Positions 1 to 7,284 of a stretch of DNA of 64,000 nt are shown piece after piece (the stretch's first letter is position 1; the number at the start of each line of letters is the position of its first letter). A program made the translations under genes and the position numbers. The stretch is taken from positions 4,037-68,036 of the forward strand of contig JANRLJ010000069.1 of the NCBI GenBank assembly GCA_033762735.1. Reading direction: 5' to 3'. The notes under the pieces were generated by a model. That model worked only from the letters and a program-made list of their open reading frames with translations. It was not told the DNA's origin and ran no database searches. Origin of the DNA: JANRLJ01 sp033762735. Its GTDB lineage: Bacteria > Chloroflexota > Anaerolineae > Aggregatilineales > Phototrophicaceae.

Positions 1-2
1 TA

Positions 3-650
3 CCCCCACCTCCCAACATGATTAGCGAGCAGGTATTCCTGTCTCCACAAGGGACTTATGCCGTACAGTTGGCGACGGTGCCTGTACAAGGTATTCAACC
101 ACAGCAGTATTTGAGAGTATTTGATGTCAATACCCTTCAAGTGGTCGCGGAATTAGTGCCATCGCGGACTTTCCATGCCGTAGGTCCGCCGACTTGGTCA
201 CAAGATGAAAACCGACTTTTCATTGGCACACGAAGCGAGGAAAACGACAATTTCCAATCCGAATTTGGGGAAGTCAATCTTTCAACCGGTCAGGTGAATA
301 CAGGGCTTTGGACGGCACTGGAAAATGCCGTTGGCGCAAACATTGAAACCTCATCACTCCGGGCGGTTTTCTCGCCTGACGGAAACAACTTTGCCTTTGA
401 GATATTTGGAGCGGATCAGAATCAATCCTATATGGTCATTTACCATCTCCCAACAGGAGGCATCACCGCAATTTGCGATCAGTATCGGATTAGTAATTCG
501 GGTGCGTTGCACACCTTTTGGTCGCCGGATGGGCAGTACGTGGGCTACTGGGCATCTGGCAATGTGCTGATTTTTAATATTCAAACAGGTGACACACATC
601 TGTTGTCAAATAACAGCCAAAATTTTGTTGGATGGGTTTCATCACCTTAA
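3..650 (+). CDS. PD40/WD40-like beta-propeller protein, 5' end cut by the window
   Basis: The reading frame is open to the left edge, and the first ATG (18) has no ribosome binding site, so the gene almost certainly begins outside the window. The visible part holds at least two PD40-type blades, recognisable by AVFSPDG and TFWSPDG followed by short strands. Proteins of this kind (TolB-like or WD40-like) form beta-propellers used for protein contacts, often in the cell envelope. No catalytic residues or membrane segment can be seen in this part. The three propeller genes at 32.5-35.8 kb use the same blade style. Exact role unknown. Confidence 0.75.
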   Translation, partial: PPPPNMISEQVFLSPQGTYAVQLATVPVQGIQPQQYLRVFDVNTLQVVAELVPSRTFHAVGPPTWSQDENRLFIGTRSEENDNFQSEFGEVNLSTGQVNTGLWTALENAVGANIETSSLRAVFSPDGNNFAFEIFGADQNQSYMVIYHLPTGGITAICDQYRISNSGALHTFWSPDGQYVGYWASGNVLIFNIQTGDTHLLSNNSQNFVGWVSSP

Positions 651-722
651 ACATAACCTCCAACCCCGAAAAATGCAGGCTGTAGAAAGCACTTTTCCGT
701 CGAATTCCATTGAAAATCTAAT

Positions 723-751
723 TTGCGTTTGAAAAAATTTGAGACTATAAT
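723..751 (+). promoter_or_regulatory. Sigma70-type promoter
   Basis: TTGCGT (723-728), a 17-base spacer and a perfect TATAAT (746-751). It points rightwards into a stretch that has no long open frame but several stable hairpins. The -10 box is strong and the -35 box weak. Confidence 0.5.
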
Positions 752-756
752 GCGAC

Positions 757-901
757 TATCGTTGGGTTAGTAAAAGGAGGTGATCGAGAGTATGTGTTCT
801 AACTCGGTGGAGGTGCACCTCTCTTAGCTCCATAGGATGCGCCAGTGGTGCATCCCACCTAACTCACGCAGCAATGCGCAATCCAGCCCCGCGAGGGGCT
901 G
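757..901 (+). ncRNA. Possible small structured RNA or leader with an extended Shine-Dalgarno
   Basis: Downstream of the TATAAT box lies AAAGGAGGTGATC (774-786), an almost full-length complement to the 3' end of 16S rRNA. An ATG at 792 opens only 11 codons and stops at 827. Four compact foldbacks follow: the palindrome GAGGTGCACCTC (810-821), an 8-bp stem at 835-855, a short CGCA/TGCG stem with a GCAA loop (867-878), and a 7-bp stem capped by a GCGA tetraloop (884-901). Two GNRA-type loops in a row favour a folded RNA. I do not recognise the family. It could also be a decayed gene start, so confidence is low. Confidence 0.3.
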
Positions 902-929
902 TATTGATTCCGGGCAACGTCCTTGTTGT

Positions 930-1511
930 TTACTCTGACCGCGCCAACTGCTCGTAGTCTTCCCGCAGGATGCCATAGTAGGCCGTGTCGCGGTAGCGGT
1001 CGCCGCGATACCAGTGCTGCCGCAGCGTCCCTTCATAGGTCATGCCGAGCTTCTGCATCACGCGGCCAGAGGCGGGATTGTCGATGAAGTGCGAGGCATA
1101 GATACGGTTCAGCCCCAGACTGCGGAAGCCCAACTCCAGCATACAGCGGGCGGCTTCGGTGATGTAGCCGCCGTTCCAGTAAGGAATGCCCAGCCAGTAG
1201 CCCAGTTCGGCTTTGCGATGCTGCGGCTCTTTGTGGGGATGCAGGCCGATAATGCCGATCAGATCATCGTCGGGCTTGAGCGTAATCGCCAGCACATAGC
1301 CTTCGCCCGCCGCCAGCGACTCGCGCACCCGTGTAATGAATTCCTCTGCTGCGCCGGGCGGATAGGGATGCGGCATGGTCAGCAGGTTCATGGCGATGGC
1401 CGGGTCGTCGGCCAGGGTTTCGATGCGCGGCGCGTCCTGCATCTCCAGCGGACGCAGCACCAGTCGTGGGCTTTCCAACCGTATTGTCAGCATGTCGTCG
1501 CGGCCTGTCAT
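930..1511 (-). CDS. GNAT-family N-acetyltransferase (RimJ/RimL type)
   Basis: The 193-residue protein has the typical Acetyltransf_3 layout: an N-terminal RLVLRPL strand, the acceptor-site region with GYWLGIPYWNGGYITEA, and the C-terminal NPASGRVMQKLGM segment that packs against acetyl-CoA. Such enzymes move an acetyl group from acetyl-CoA to an amine, either a protein N-terminus or a small molecule; the substrate cannot be read from sequence. I chose the ATG at 1511 because AAGAGGA sits seven bases upstream (1519-1525). A longer frame exists, but it would run through a palindromic repeat. The gene is last in a leftward run after the HtrA and phosphatase-like genes. Confidence 0.85.
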   Translation of the reverse strand: MTGRDDMLTIRLESPRLVLRPLEMQDAPRIETLADDPAIAMNLLTMPHPYPPGAAEEFITRVRESLAAGEGYVLAITLKPDDDLIGIIGLHPHKEPQHRKAELGYWLGIPYWNGGYITEAARCMLELGFRSLGLNRIYASHFIDNPASGRVMQKLGMTYEGTLRQHWYRGDRYRDTAYYGILREDYEQLARSE

Positions 1512-1530
1512 CACAATGTCCTCTTTGGTC

Positions 1531-1556
1531 GGGCGCACACAGGGGTACGCCCCTAC
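1531..1556. repeat. Dispersed GTAGGGGCG palindrome, copy 1
   Basis: Imperfect palindrome with GGGCGCAC and GTACGCCCCTAC arms. It starts at the stop codon of the phosphatase-like gene and lies in the gap before the acetyltransferase. It is closest to the three copies in and around the transposase at 6.3-6.9 kb. Confidence 0.7.
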
Positions 1557-1999
1557 TAAAGTTCGGCGGTTCGCCACAAATCCCAGAACGAGACATCTTC
1601 GTTGTAGCGCTGGCAGAGCGACTGCCAGTGTACCTGATCGGGCAAGGCGCGTGGATTGCCTTCGCGCACCAGCAGAAACGCATCCTTTAGACCCAGCCCT
1701 TCTTCTTCTTTCAATACCGCGATGGCGACCGTCGCGGAACGGCTGATGCCCGCGCCGCAGGCGACCAGTACGCGCCGCCCCTGCGCTTTCTGCGCCCGCA
1801 CGAAGCCGACCCCCAACGTAAAAATTGCTGAAGGCAGCGGATAGCCATCCTCGATTGGGACATAAATGGAAGGAATTCCAGGCTGATGCACACTCGCGTA
1901 GAGCTGGAGCATCGCGCCGATGCCAGTTCGCCCCAGCAGGTCAGGGTCTTCGGTCGAAAAACGATTGCCGACGTACAGCCAGGGACGAATCTGGTTCAT
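1556..1999 (-). CDS. Dual-specificity phosphatase-like protein
   Basis: A 147-residue protein with the fold of small dual-specificity/tyrosine phosphatases. The P-loop reads ACGAGISRS, giving the nucleophile Cys81 and phosphate-binding Arg87, with Ser88 after it. Asp51 in PIEDGYPLP is placed where the general-acid loop should be. The usual His before the Cys is Ala80, which would raise the cysteine pKa, so activity may be reduced or altered. The start at ATG 1999 has GGAGG seven bases upstream; an in-frame GTG precedes it. It follows the HtrA stop codon directly, so the two are probably translated together. The target is unknown. Confidence 0.8.
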   Translation of the reverse strand: MNQIRPWLYVGNRFSTEDPDLLGRTGIGAMLQLYASVHQPGIPSIYVPIEDGYPLPSAIFTLGVGFVRAQKAQGRRVLVACGAGISRSATVAIAVLKEEEGLGLKDAFLLVREGNPRALPDQVHWQSLCQRYNEDVSFWDLWRTAEL

Positions 2000-2002
2000 C
2001 AC

Positions 2003-3241
2003 TTATCCTCCGGTATCGCCACAGGGGGGATTGACGGAATTGGAGATGCGTTCACGCAGCGTGAGCGGCACTTCAAATGTCTCGCCATTGCGAACGATCA
2101 TGAGCGAAACCGTATCGCCGGGGCGGGTTCGCACAATCAGATAGGCCAGCAGTTCATCCATGTTGTTGATGTACTGCCCGTCAATGGCAACGATGATGTC
2201 CCCGCCAACGCACACCCGTCTGCCGCGCACGAGTCGTTCGCTGGTGCCGCCCTGCAATCCGGCAGTCTGCGCGGGTGAATCGGGACTAACGCTGCGGACA
2301 AGGACGCCCGCCGTCACGGGCAGGTCAAGGGCTTCCGCCAGGCTTGCCACCCCAAAGCCGTCTTCAGCGGCGTCGGTCGATATGCCCAGCCAGGAATAGC
2401 GCACCTCGCCGTTTTCGATCAGTTCCGGCACGACTCGTCGCACCGTATTGGCGGGCACGGCAAAGCCCACCCCCTCAAACGTGCCGCTTTCGGTGCGAAT
2501 GGCGGTATTGACGCCGATCACCTCCCCGCGCGAATTCAGCAGCGGGCCGCCGCTGTTGCCGGGGTTGATGTCGGTATCGACCTGAATAATGCGCGGATTC
2601 TGGAAGCCGGGGATCGCATTGGCATCCACAAGAGTAGCCGAGGGAAGCTGGCGTCCGAGGCCGCTGACGATGCCGACGGTAAGCGAACTGCTGAGTCCGA
2701 AGGGGTTGCCAATGGCAATCGCGCGTTCGCCCACCCGCACCAGATCAGAGTCACCCAGCGCCAGCGGATACAGCCGATCTGCCTCCACATTGACCTGTAA
2801 CACGGCCAGGTCGCTGAACACATCCACGCCCACCAGTTCGGCCTCCGCGACATAGCCGTCGTTGAATGTCACGTTGATGCTCTCAGCCTGATTGACGACA
2901 TGCGCGTTAGTGATAATGCGCCCATTGCGGTCATAGACGAAGCCGGAGCCGCGCTCGACCTCGTTCAGCGTACCGATAATCACCTCAATGCTGACCACCG
3001 ATGGGGTAATGCGCTCGTAGATGTTGGTCAGCAGGAGATATTCGGCATCCGCAGCGGCAATGACCTCTTCTGGTACAGCGGTCGGAAGCTGAGATACAAG
3101 CTGCGCGGAAAGGCTGATGGGGAGATCGCCAAGCGGTGTGCTGGCGGCGGGTTGAGCAGTGGGAGGGATGACCTGTGCCTGGCAGGCAGCCAGGGCAAGC
3201 ATGCCCGTAAGCAGGAAAACGATAAACCTATTTCTGGACAT
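2003..3241 (-). CDS. HtrA/DegP-type S1C serine protease, lipoprotein
   Basis: A 412-residue envelope protease. The N-terminus is a lipoprotein signal with lipobox LALAAC (Cys20), so the enzyme should be anchored to the outer face of the membrane. The trypsin-like domain (about 75-285) carries the full triad: His114 in TNAHVV, Asp144 in FSDLAVL, and Ser230 in GNSGGP. One PDZ domain (about 300-400) follows for substrate or peptide binding. HtrA proteins degrade or refold damaged exported proteins. A longer upstream frame exists, but the lipobox fixes the start at 3241. It heads a leftward operon with the phosphatase-like and acetyltransferase genes. Confidence 0.93.
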   Translation of the reverse strand: MSRNRFIVFLLTGMLALAACQAQVIPPTAQPAASTPLGDLPISLSAQLVSQLPTAVPEEVIAAADAEYLLLTNIYERITPSVVSIEVIIGTLNEVERGSGFVYDRNGRIITNAHVVNQAESINVTFNDGYVAEAELVGVDVFSDLAVLQVNVEADRLYPLALGDSDLVRVGERAIAIGNPFGLSSSLTVGIVSGLGRQLPSATLVDANAIPGFQNPRIIQVDTDINPGNSGGPLLNSRGEVIGVNTAIRTESGTFEGVGFAVPANTVRRVVPELIENGEVRYSWLGISTDAAEDGFGVASLAEALDLPVTAGVLVRSVSPDSPAQTAGLQGGTSERLVRGRRVCVGGDIIVAIDGQYINNMDELLAYLIVRTRPGDTVSLMIVRNGETFEVPLTLRERISNSVNPPCGDTGG

Positions 3242-3348
3242 AGGCAAAATGTGTGTTCCCATCAGAACGCAGGGGCGAAATGGCACCCTGCGCCATTTGT
3301 GATCGTTGATGGGATTTTACCACGTCCTGTCAGGTTTGGCGGTCAGGT

Positions 3349-4254
3349 TTAACCGAGCTGCTGGCGCAGATTTTCCACGAGTTCACGCTGCTGGGGCGTG
3401 AGGCGATCCGGCACAGTGACCATCATGCGGGCGTACAGATCACCGTACTGGTCTTTGGCGCGAAGCAGCGGCATCCCACGTCCACTGATGCGGAACTTCA
3501 TCCCCGACTGGGTGCCGGCGGGAATCTTGAGCTTAACCGGACGTGCCAGCGTCGGCACGGTGATCTCGCCGCCGAGCATGGCCGTGAACATATCCACCTT
3601 CACTTCGGTCGTGAGGTCGTCGCCGTCGCGGGTGAATTCCTTATCCGGCTCAACCTTTACCACCAGATACAGATCGCCCGGTTTGCCGCCGACCCCGGCT
3701 TCCCCTTCGCCAGCAAGCCGCACTTTGGTGCCGTCTTTCGCGCCCGCCGGAATATTGACCTTGATGCGGCGTTCGCCTTTGGTGACATAGCGCGATGCGC
3801 CTTCATACGCTTCCCGCAGTGAAATCACGACTTCCTGCTCGATGTCGTTGCCGTCGGTGCGCATGGTGGTGCGGGCTGTATTCCCACCGCCGCGCCCGAA
3901 GCCGCCGAAGATCGAATCGAAAATGTCCGCAAAGGGATTTTCCGCGCCATCACTGCCGTAGTCGTAATCAACGCGATAGCCACCGGGATTAGCCCCCGGC
4001 GCACCGTTCGGCTGCTGCTGCATCCGCTGGTAGGCGGCGAAATCCGATCCGAAACGGTCATAGGCGGCGCGTTTTTCCGTGTCGCCCAGCACTTCGTAGG
4101 CCTCGTTGATTTCCTTGAATTTGGCCTCCGCCGAGGGGTTGTTGGGGTTGGCATCAGGATGATACTGCTTTGCCAATTTGCGGAAGGCCTTCTTGATATC
4201 CTTATCGCTGGCATCCTTCGCGACACCCAGCGTTTTATAGTAGTCCTTTGCCAT
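3349..4254 (-). CDS. DnaJ-class co-chaperone, CbpA-like (no zinc finger)
   Basis: The 301-residue protein starts with a J domain (1-70) containing the HPD tripeptide at 32-34 that triggers ATP hydrolysis by DnaK. A Gly-rich linker follows, then the two beta-barrel substrate-binding domains (about 130-300). The four CxxCxGxG zinc motifs of classical DnaJ are missing, which makes this a type II, CbpA-like protein. No dnaK or grpE lies nearby, so it is probably an accessory J protein. It is transcribed away from the TIR-NACHT gene, with about 260 bases between them. Confidence 0.92.
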   Translation of the reverse strand: MAKDYYKTLGVAKDASDKDIKKAFRKLAKQYHPDANPNNPSAEAKFKEINEAYEVLGDTEKRAAYDRFGSDFAAYQRMQQQPNGAPGANPGGYRVDYDYGSDGAENPFADIFDSIFGGFGRGGGNTARTTMRTDGNDIEQEVVISLREAYEGASRYVTKGERRIKVNIPAGAKDGTKVRLAGEGEAGVGGKPGDLYLVVKVEPDKEFTRDGDDLTTEVKVDMFTAMLGGEITVPTLARPVKLKIPAGTQSGMKFRISGRGMPLLRAKDQYGDLYARMMVTVPDRLTPQQRELVENLRQQLG

Positions 4255-4513
4255 GCCTTGCTGAACCCTTGATGAGCCTTCACGGCTCGATAATTTCCCT
4301 TTGCGAGTGGTAGTCTATAGTGATTCTATGCGCCGAGAGGGAGCAAGTCAATCAGTACGGGGGATTCTAAGACATTGTTTACGTCACGGCCAGCGATGGG
4401 GATTATCGGACATTATGCCGACGCATAGCCAGTCAGAGAATTTACCTTTTTTTGTCGCGCAACACGCTACAATCATCGTACTTAAGAATCTTCCTTTTTC
4501 TGAAAGCAATCTT

Positions 4514-6283
4514 ATGACCGATCATGTCTTTATCAGCTACGCACGGCGTGATGGTGTGTTTTTCGCCGAACGGCTCGACGAGGCACTCCAGCGCACTGGC
4601 CTTTCTACCTGGTGCGATTATCGCCACCTTGACCCGGCGCAGGACTTCACCGCCGAACTGGAAAAAGCCATCGAAGCCGCGCAGCAGGTGGTCGTGTGCC
4701 TTACGCCTGATTCCAAGCGCGAGGACAGCTTTGTCCGCCGCGAGATTCAGTATGCACTGGCACAGAACAAGCCGATCATTCCGCTGCGTTTTGCCGAAGT
4801 CGTCCCCCCCATTCACATCGTCAACCTGACGTATATCGACTTCTACAACCGCGTCTGGGAGACGGCCTTTGACGAACTGCTCAGACGGCTAAACCTTGCC
4901 GCTCGCTATCAACCGCCTGCGCTGCCTGATGATCCCTATCGCGAGTACCTGAATCAGCTTTACGGGCAGATTGTCCATTACCTCAACCGCACAGTTTTTT
5001 CGCTGATCGCGCTGAATACCGAAGACACGCCCGATGCAGTTGACCTCGTGCAGGAACAGCCTGCCAGTGCGCTGCCGCTGGCCTTCTTCGATATGGTCGC
5101 CGACGATGACTTCGGTGAACGCACGATCACGCCCTATTCCAGCTTCCCGTCCGCTTTCGAGCGCAATCATGGCCGGGTGCTGCTGCTGGGGGAGCCGGGC
5201 GGCGGCAAGACGACCACGCTGATGGCCTTCGCGCGGGAGGCAGTTGCCAGACGGCTGGAAGACGCCACGCAGCCGCTTCCCATTGTCGCGCCGATTGCTA
5301 CCTGGGACGCGATGCGCCAGCCGGGGTTGATCGACTGGCTGAGCGAGCAAATCCGTGTGCTGAATCCGGGGCAGATCGCGCAGGTGATCGAAGGCGGGGC
5401 GGCGCTGCTGCTGCTGGATGGACTGGACGAACTGGGCAGCGAACGCGAACATCCTGACACGAAAGAGCGCTTCGACCCGCGCCAGAAATTCGTGGAGATG
5501 ATCTCGGTCATGCTCAACGCGAACCCGCATCATCGACCGGAAGCATGGGGGCAGATTCATGGCTTTTCCAACGGAGGCCTGCGTGTTCTCATTACCTGCC
5601 GTGTGAAGGATTATCACGACATCGGAGCCAAACTGCCGCTGGCCGGGGCGGTGACGCTGCGCCCGCTGGATGATGAGCAGATGCGCGTGTATCTGGAAAA
5701 GCAGCCCGATCTGCTGGCCGCGATTGAGGCTGATCCAGCGCTGCGCGAGATGGCGCGGACACCGCTGCTTCTGAGCCTGTTCACCTTCGCCTACAACGGC
5801 CTCGCGGATGAAGCGCGGCAGTTGCGCGATCTGGCGCACAGCCCCGGCGACCTCCGTGACCGGATTTTTGAGACGTATATGCGGCGGCGCTACGAGCGCG
5901 AGGCACGGAAGCTAAATCAGGTAATGCCATTTAGTCTTGAGTATCTACAAGACGCTCTGGCGTTTTTCTCCGAGCAAACCGACTTCAATCCTGATTTGTG
6001 GCCGCCTCCACATGACAACCAACCGTTCCATAATTTCGGAAAACAATTGGTTCACACTAGTGCTCTGGTAGAGGTTCAACAAAATCATCAAATCCGTATT
6101 ACTGATTCTTTATTGGATATGGCAGTACAACTCCAGCTTTTATCGTTAATTGATAAAAATTATGTATTTAGTCATGCGTTATTGAAGGATTATTTTCATA
6201 CAAGATTTCGAAGTAATTTTGAGTTACAAGTTTGGGCTGCCTATCAAAAATTATATATAAGCCACAGAATCCCACCTGTATGA
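4514..6283 (+). CDS. TIR-NACHT STAND protein, candidate anti-phage NLR-like sensor
   Basis: A 589-residue protein. Residues 3-125 form a TIR domain (VFISYARRD start; SFVRREI with Glu77 as likely NADase glutamate). A NACHT NTPase follows: Walker A GEPGGGKTTT (226-235) and the acid-rich Walker B LLLDGLDELG (299-308) typical of NACHT. The chain ends soon after a helical segment with FSHALLKDYFHTRF, so no LRR, TPR or WD sensor domain follows. By family knowledge, TIR domains cleave NAD+ and NACHT modules oligomerise on sensing infection. From about residue 467 (near 5915) the DNA becomes clearly AT-richer, which suggests recombination or transfer. ATG 4514 is chosen because the TIR domain begins there; a longer frame from 4301 adds no domain. 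Confidence 0.85.
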   Translation: MTDHVFISYARRDGVFFAERLDEALQRTGLSTWCDYRHLDPAQDFTAELEKAIEAAQQVVVCLTPDSKREDSFVRREIQYALAQNKPIIPLRFAEVVPPIHIVNLTYIDFYNRVWETAFDELLRRLNLAARYQPPALPDDPYREYLNQLYGQIVHYLNRTVFSLIALNTEDTPDAVDLVQEQPASALPLAFFDMVADDDFGERTITPYSSFPSAFERNHGRVLLLGEPGGGKTTTLMAFAREAVARRLEDATQPLPIVAPIATWDAMRQPGLIDWLSEQIRVLNPGQIAQVIEGGAALLLLDGLDELGSEREHPDTKERFDPRQKFVEMISVMLNANPHHRPEAWGQIHGFSNGGLRVLITCRVKDYHDIGAKLPLAGAVTLRPLDDEQMRVYLEKQPDLLAAIEADPALREMARTPLLLSLFTFAYNGLADEARQLRDLAHSPGDLRDRIFETYMRRRYEREARKLNQVMPFSLEYLQDALAFFSEQTDFNPDLWPPPHDNQPFHNFGKQLVHTSALVEVQQNHQIRITDSLLDMAVQLQLLSLIDKNYVFSHALLKDYFHTRFRSNFELQVWAAYQKLYISHRIPPV

Positions 6284-6303
6284 TAAAAAAGATTAATATC
6301 ATG

Positions 6304-6478
6304 ACGAGGCCAGGCGCACACGTGGGTGCGCCCCTACAGGCGGTCTTTCGACTAGAGGAGCATAGCAGCCAGGAGCCGGTTGTACCCCACGACGCAGCTT
6401 TACACCCTGAGGTGCAGTGGTTCAAACCAATCAGGACCAACGCCTCTATGAACGGCGTGAAGTAAACGGGATGGCCGT
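6304..6478 (+). pseudogene. Truncated copy of the REP-type (RAYT) transposase
   Basis: The frame here matches the middle of the intact transposase at 6599: GAHVGAPLQ, then a spaced EE-S-E-VP-AAL pattern, then QWFK, TN and M-GVK. It is only about a third of the gene. The Glu codon after GVK has become TAA, yet the DNA after it still resembles the intact copy (GGATGGCCG against GGCTGGCCG). The fragment begins 20 bases after the TIR-NACHT stop codon. Confidence 0.75.
6313..6340. repeat. Dispersed palindrome, copy 2, inside the transposase fragment
   Basis: GCGCACACGTGGGTGCGC core with CACGTG at the centre and CCCCTAC on the right arm. It encodes the GAHVGAPLQ residues of the fragment. Confidence 0.75.
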
Positions 6479-6546
6479 GTTGACATTTACGCTCATGTGC
6501 TTGGCTATCTTGTAGAATTTTCAGTATTTCAGTACAAAGGCGAGGC

Positions 6547-6572
6547 GTAGGGGCGCACCCACGTGTGCGCCC
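6547..6572. repeat. Dispersed palindrome, copy 3, upstream of the transposase
   Basis: Same CACGTG-centred element as copies 2 and 4 but in the opposite orientation, with its GTAGGGGCG arm on the left. It sits 27 bases before the transposase start, where REP sites usually flank RAYT genes. Confidence 0.75.
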
Positions 6573-6598
6573 GCCTCCCAATCCATTGAGAACTGCAC

Positions 6599-7177
6599 AT
6601 GACGAAACCTTATCGCACATCCCCCCGTCTCAAGGATTACGACTACGCCCGCAATGGTGCCTACTTTATCACCATCTGCACTCAGAATCGGGCATGTCTG
6701 TTTGGTTCTGTTCGCGAAGGTGAGATGTATCTCAATCCTGCTGGTGAGATGCTTGGCGAGTGGTGGCGCAAACTACCGGAAAAATTCTCGACGGTTGAAA
6801 CCGACGCCCTTGTCATCATGCCGAATCACGTTCACGGTATTCTGGTATTGTTCGAGGAACCTGACACGGGCGCCCACGTGGGTGCGCCCTTACAGGAAGT
6901 TGACCAACCAGAGGAGCATATACCCAGTGAATCGGCTGTGCCCACTGCCGCATCTCTATCGACGATAATCCAGTGGTTCAAATCGATGACAACCAATGGT
7001 TATATGCATGGGGTAAAAGAACAGGGCTGGCCGCGCTTTGCAGGCAAGCTGTGGCAGCGCAGTTACTACGACCACATCATCCGTGATGAGGTTGATCTGA
7101 AATATATCCAGCGCTATATTCTGAGCAATCCGGCTCGCTGGGAGCAAGACAGCGAAAACCGTCACATGCGATCATGA
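6599..7177 (+). mobile_element. REP-associated tyrosine transposase (RAYT, Y1/HUH family)
   Basis: A 192-residue Y1 transposase. The metal-binding HUH motif is MPNHVHGI (His77, His79), and the C-terminal part SYYDHIIRDE followed by YIQRYILSNPARW holds the likely nucleophilic tyrosine. RAYTs cut single-stranded DNA at REP palindromes and are thought to spread them. Residues 91-99 (GAHVGAPLQ), in the variable linker between HUH motif and catalytic helix, are encoded by a palindrome of the window-wide family. A second palindrome in reverse orientation lies just upstream, and a dead copy of the gene precedes that. The gene is full length and intact, so the system may still be active. Confidence 0.9.
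6868..6896. repeat. Dispersed palindrome, copy 4, inside the intact transposase gene
   Basis: GGGCGCCCACGTGGGTGCGC core, CACGTG centre, then CCTTAC. It is read in frame as GAHVGAPLQ, at the same place as in the truncated copy. Confidence 0.8.
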
Positions 7178-7284
7178 AGCGGAGGAAGGACGGAAAAATT
7201 AAGGCGACAGAGCCATGCCGGGGCGCGACTTCTGTGCTATAGTGCTCCAATATCACATCGTTATAAGGTGCGCGCATAAACGGT

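Noticed and set aside
771..786. Minus-strand GATCACCTCCTTTT, resembling the 3' end of a 16S rRNA gene
   Set aside because: The DNA beside it does not continue as 16S (the preceding bases are ACTCTC rather than GGCTG), and no other rRNA part is present. It is better read on the plus strand as an extended ribosome binding site.
4301..4513. 71-residue N-terminal extension of the TIR-NACHT protein
   Set aside because: No domain or signal peptide in the extension; the TIR domain begins three residues after ATG 4514.
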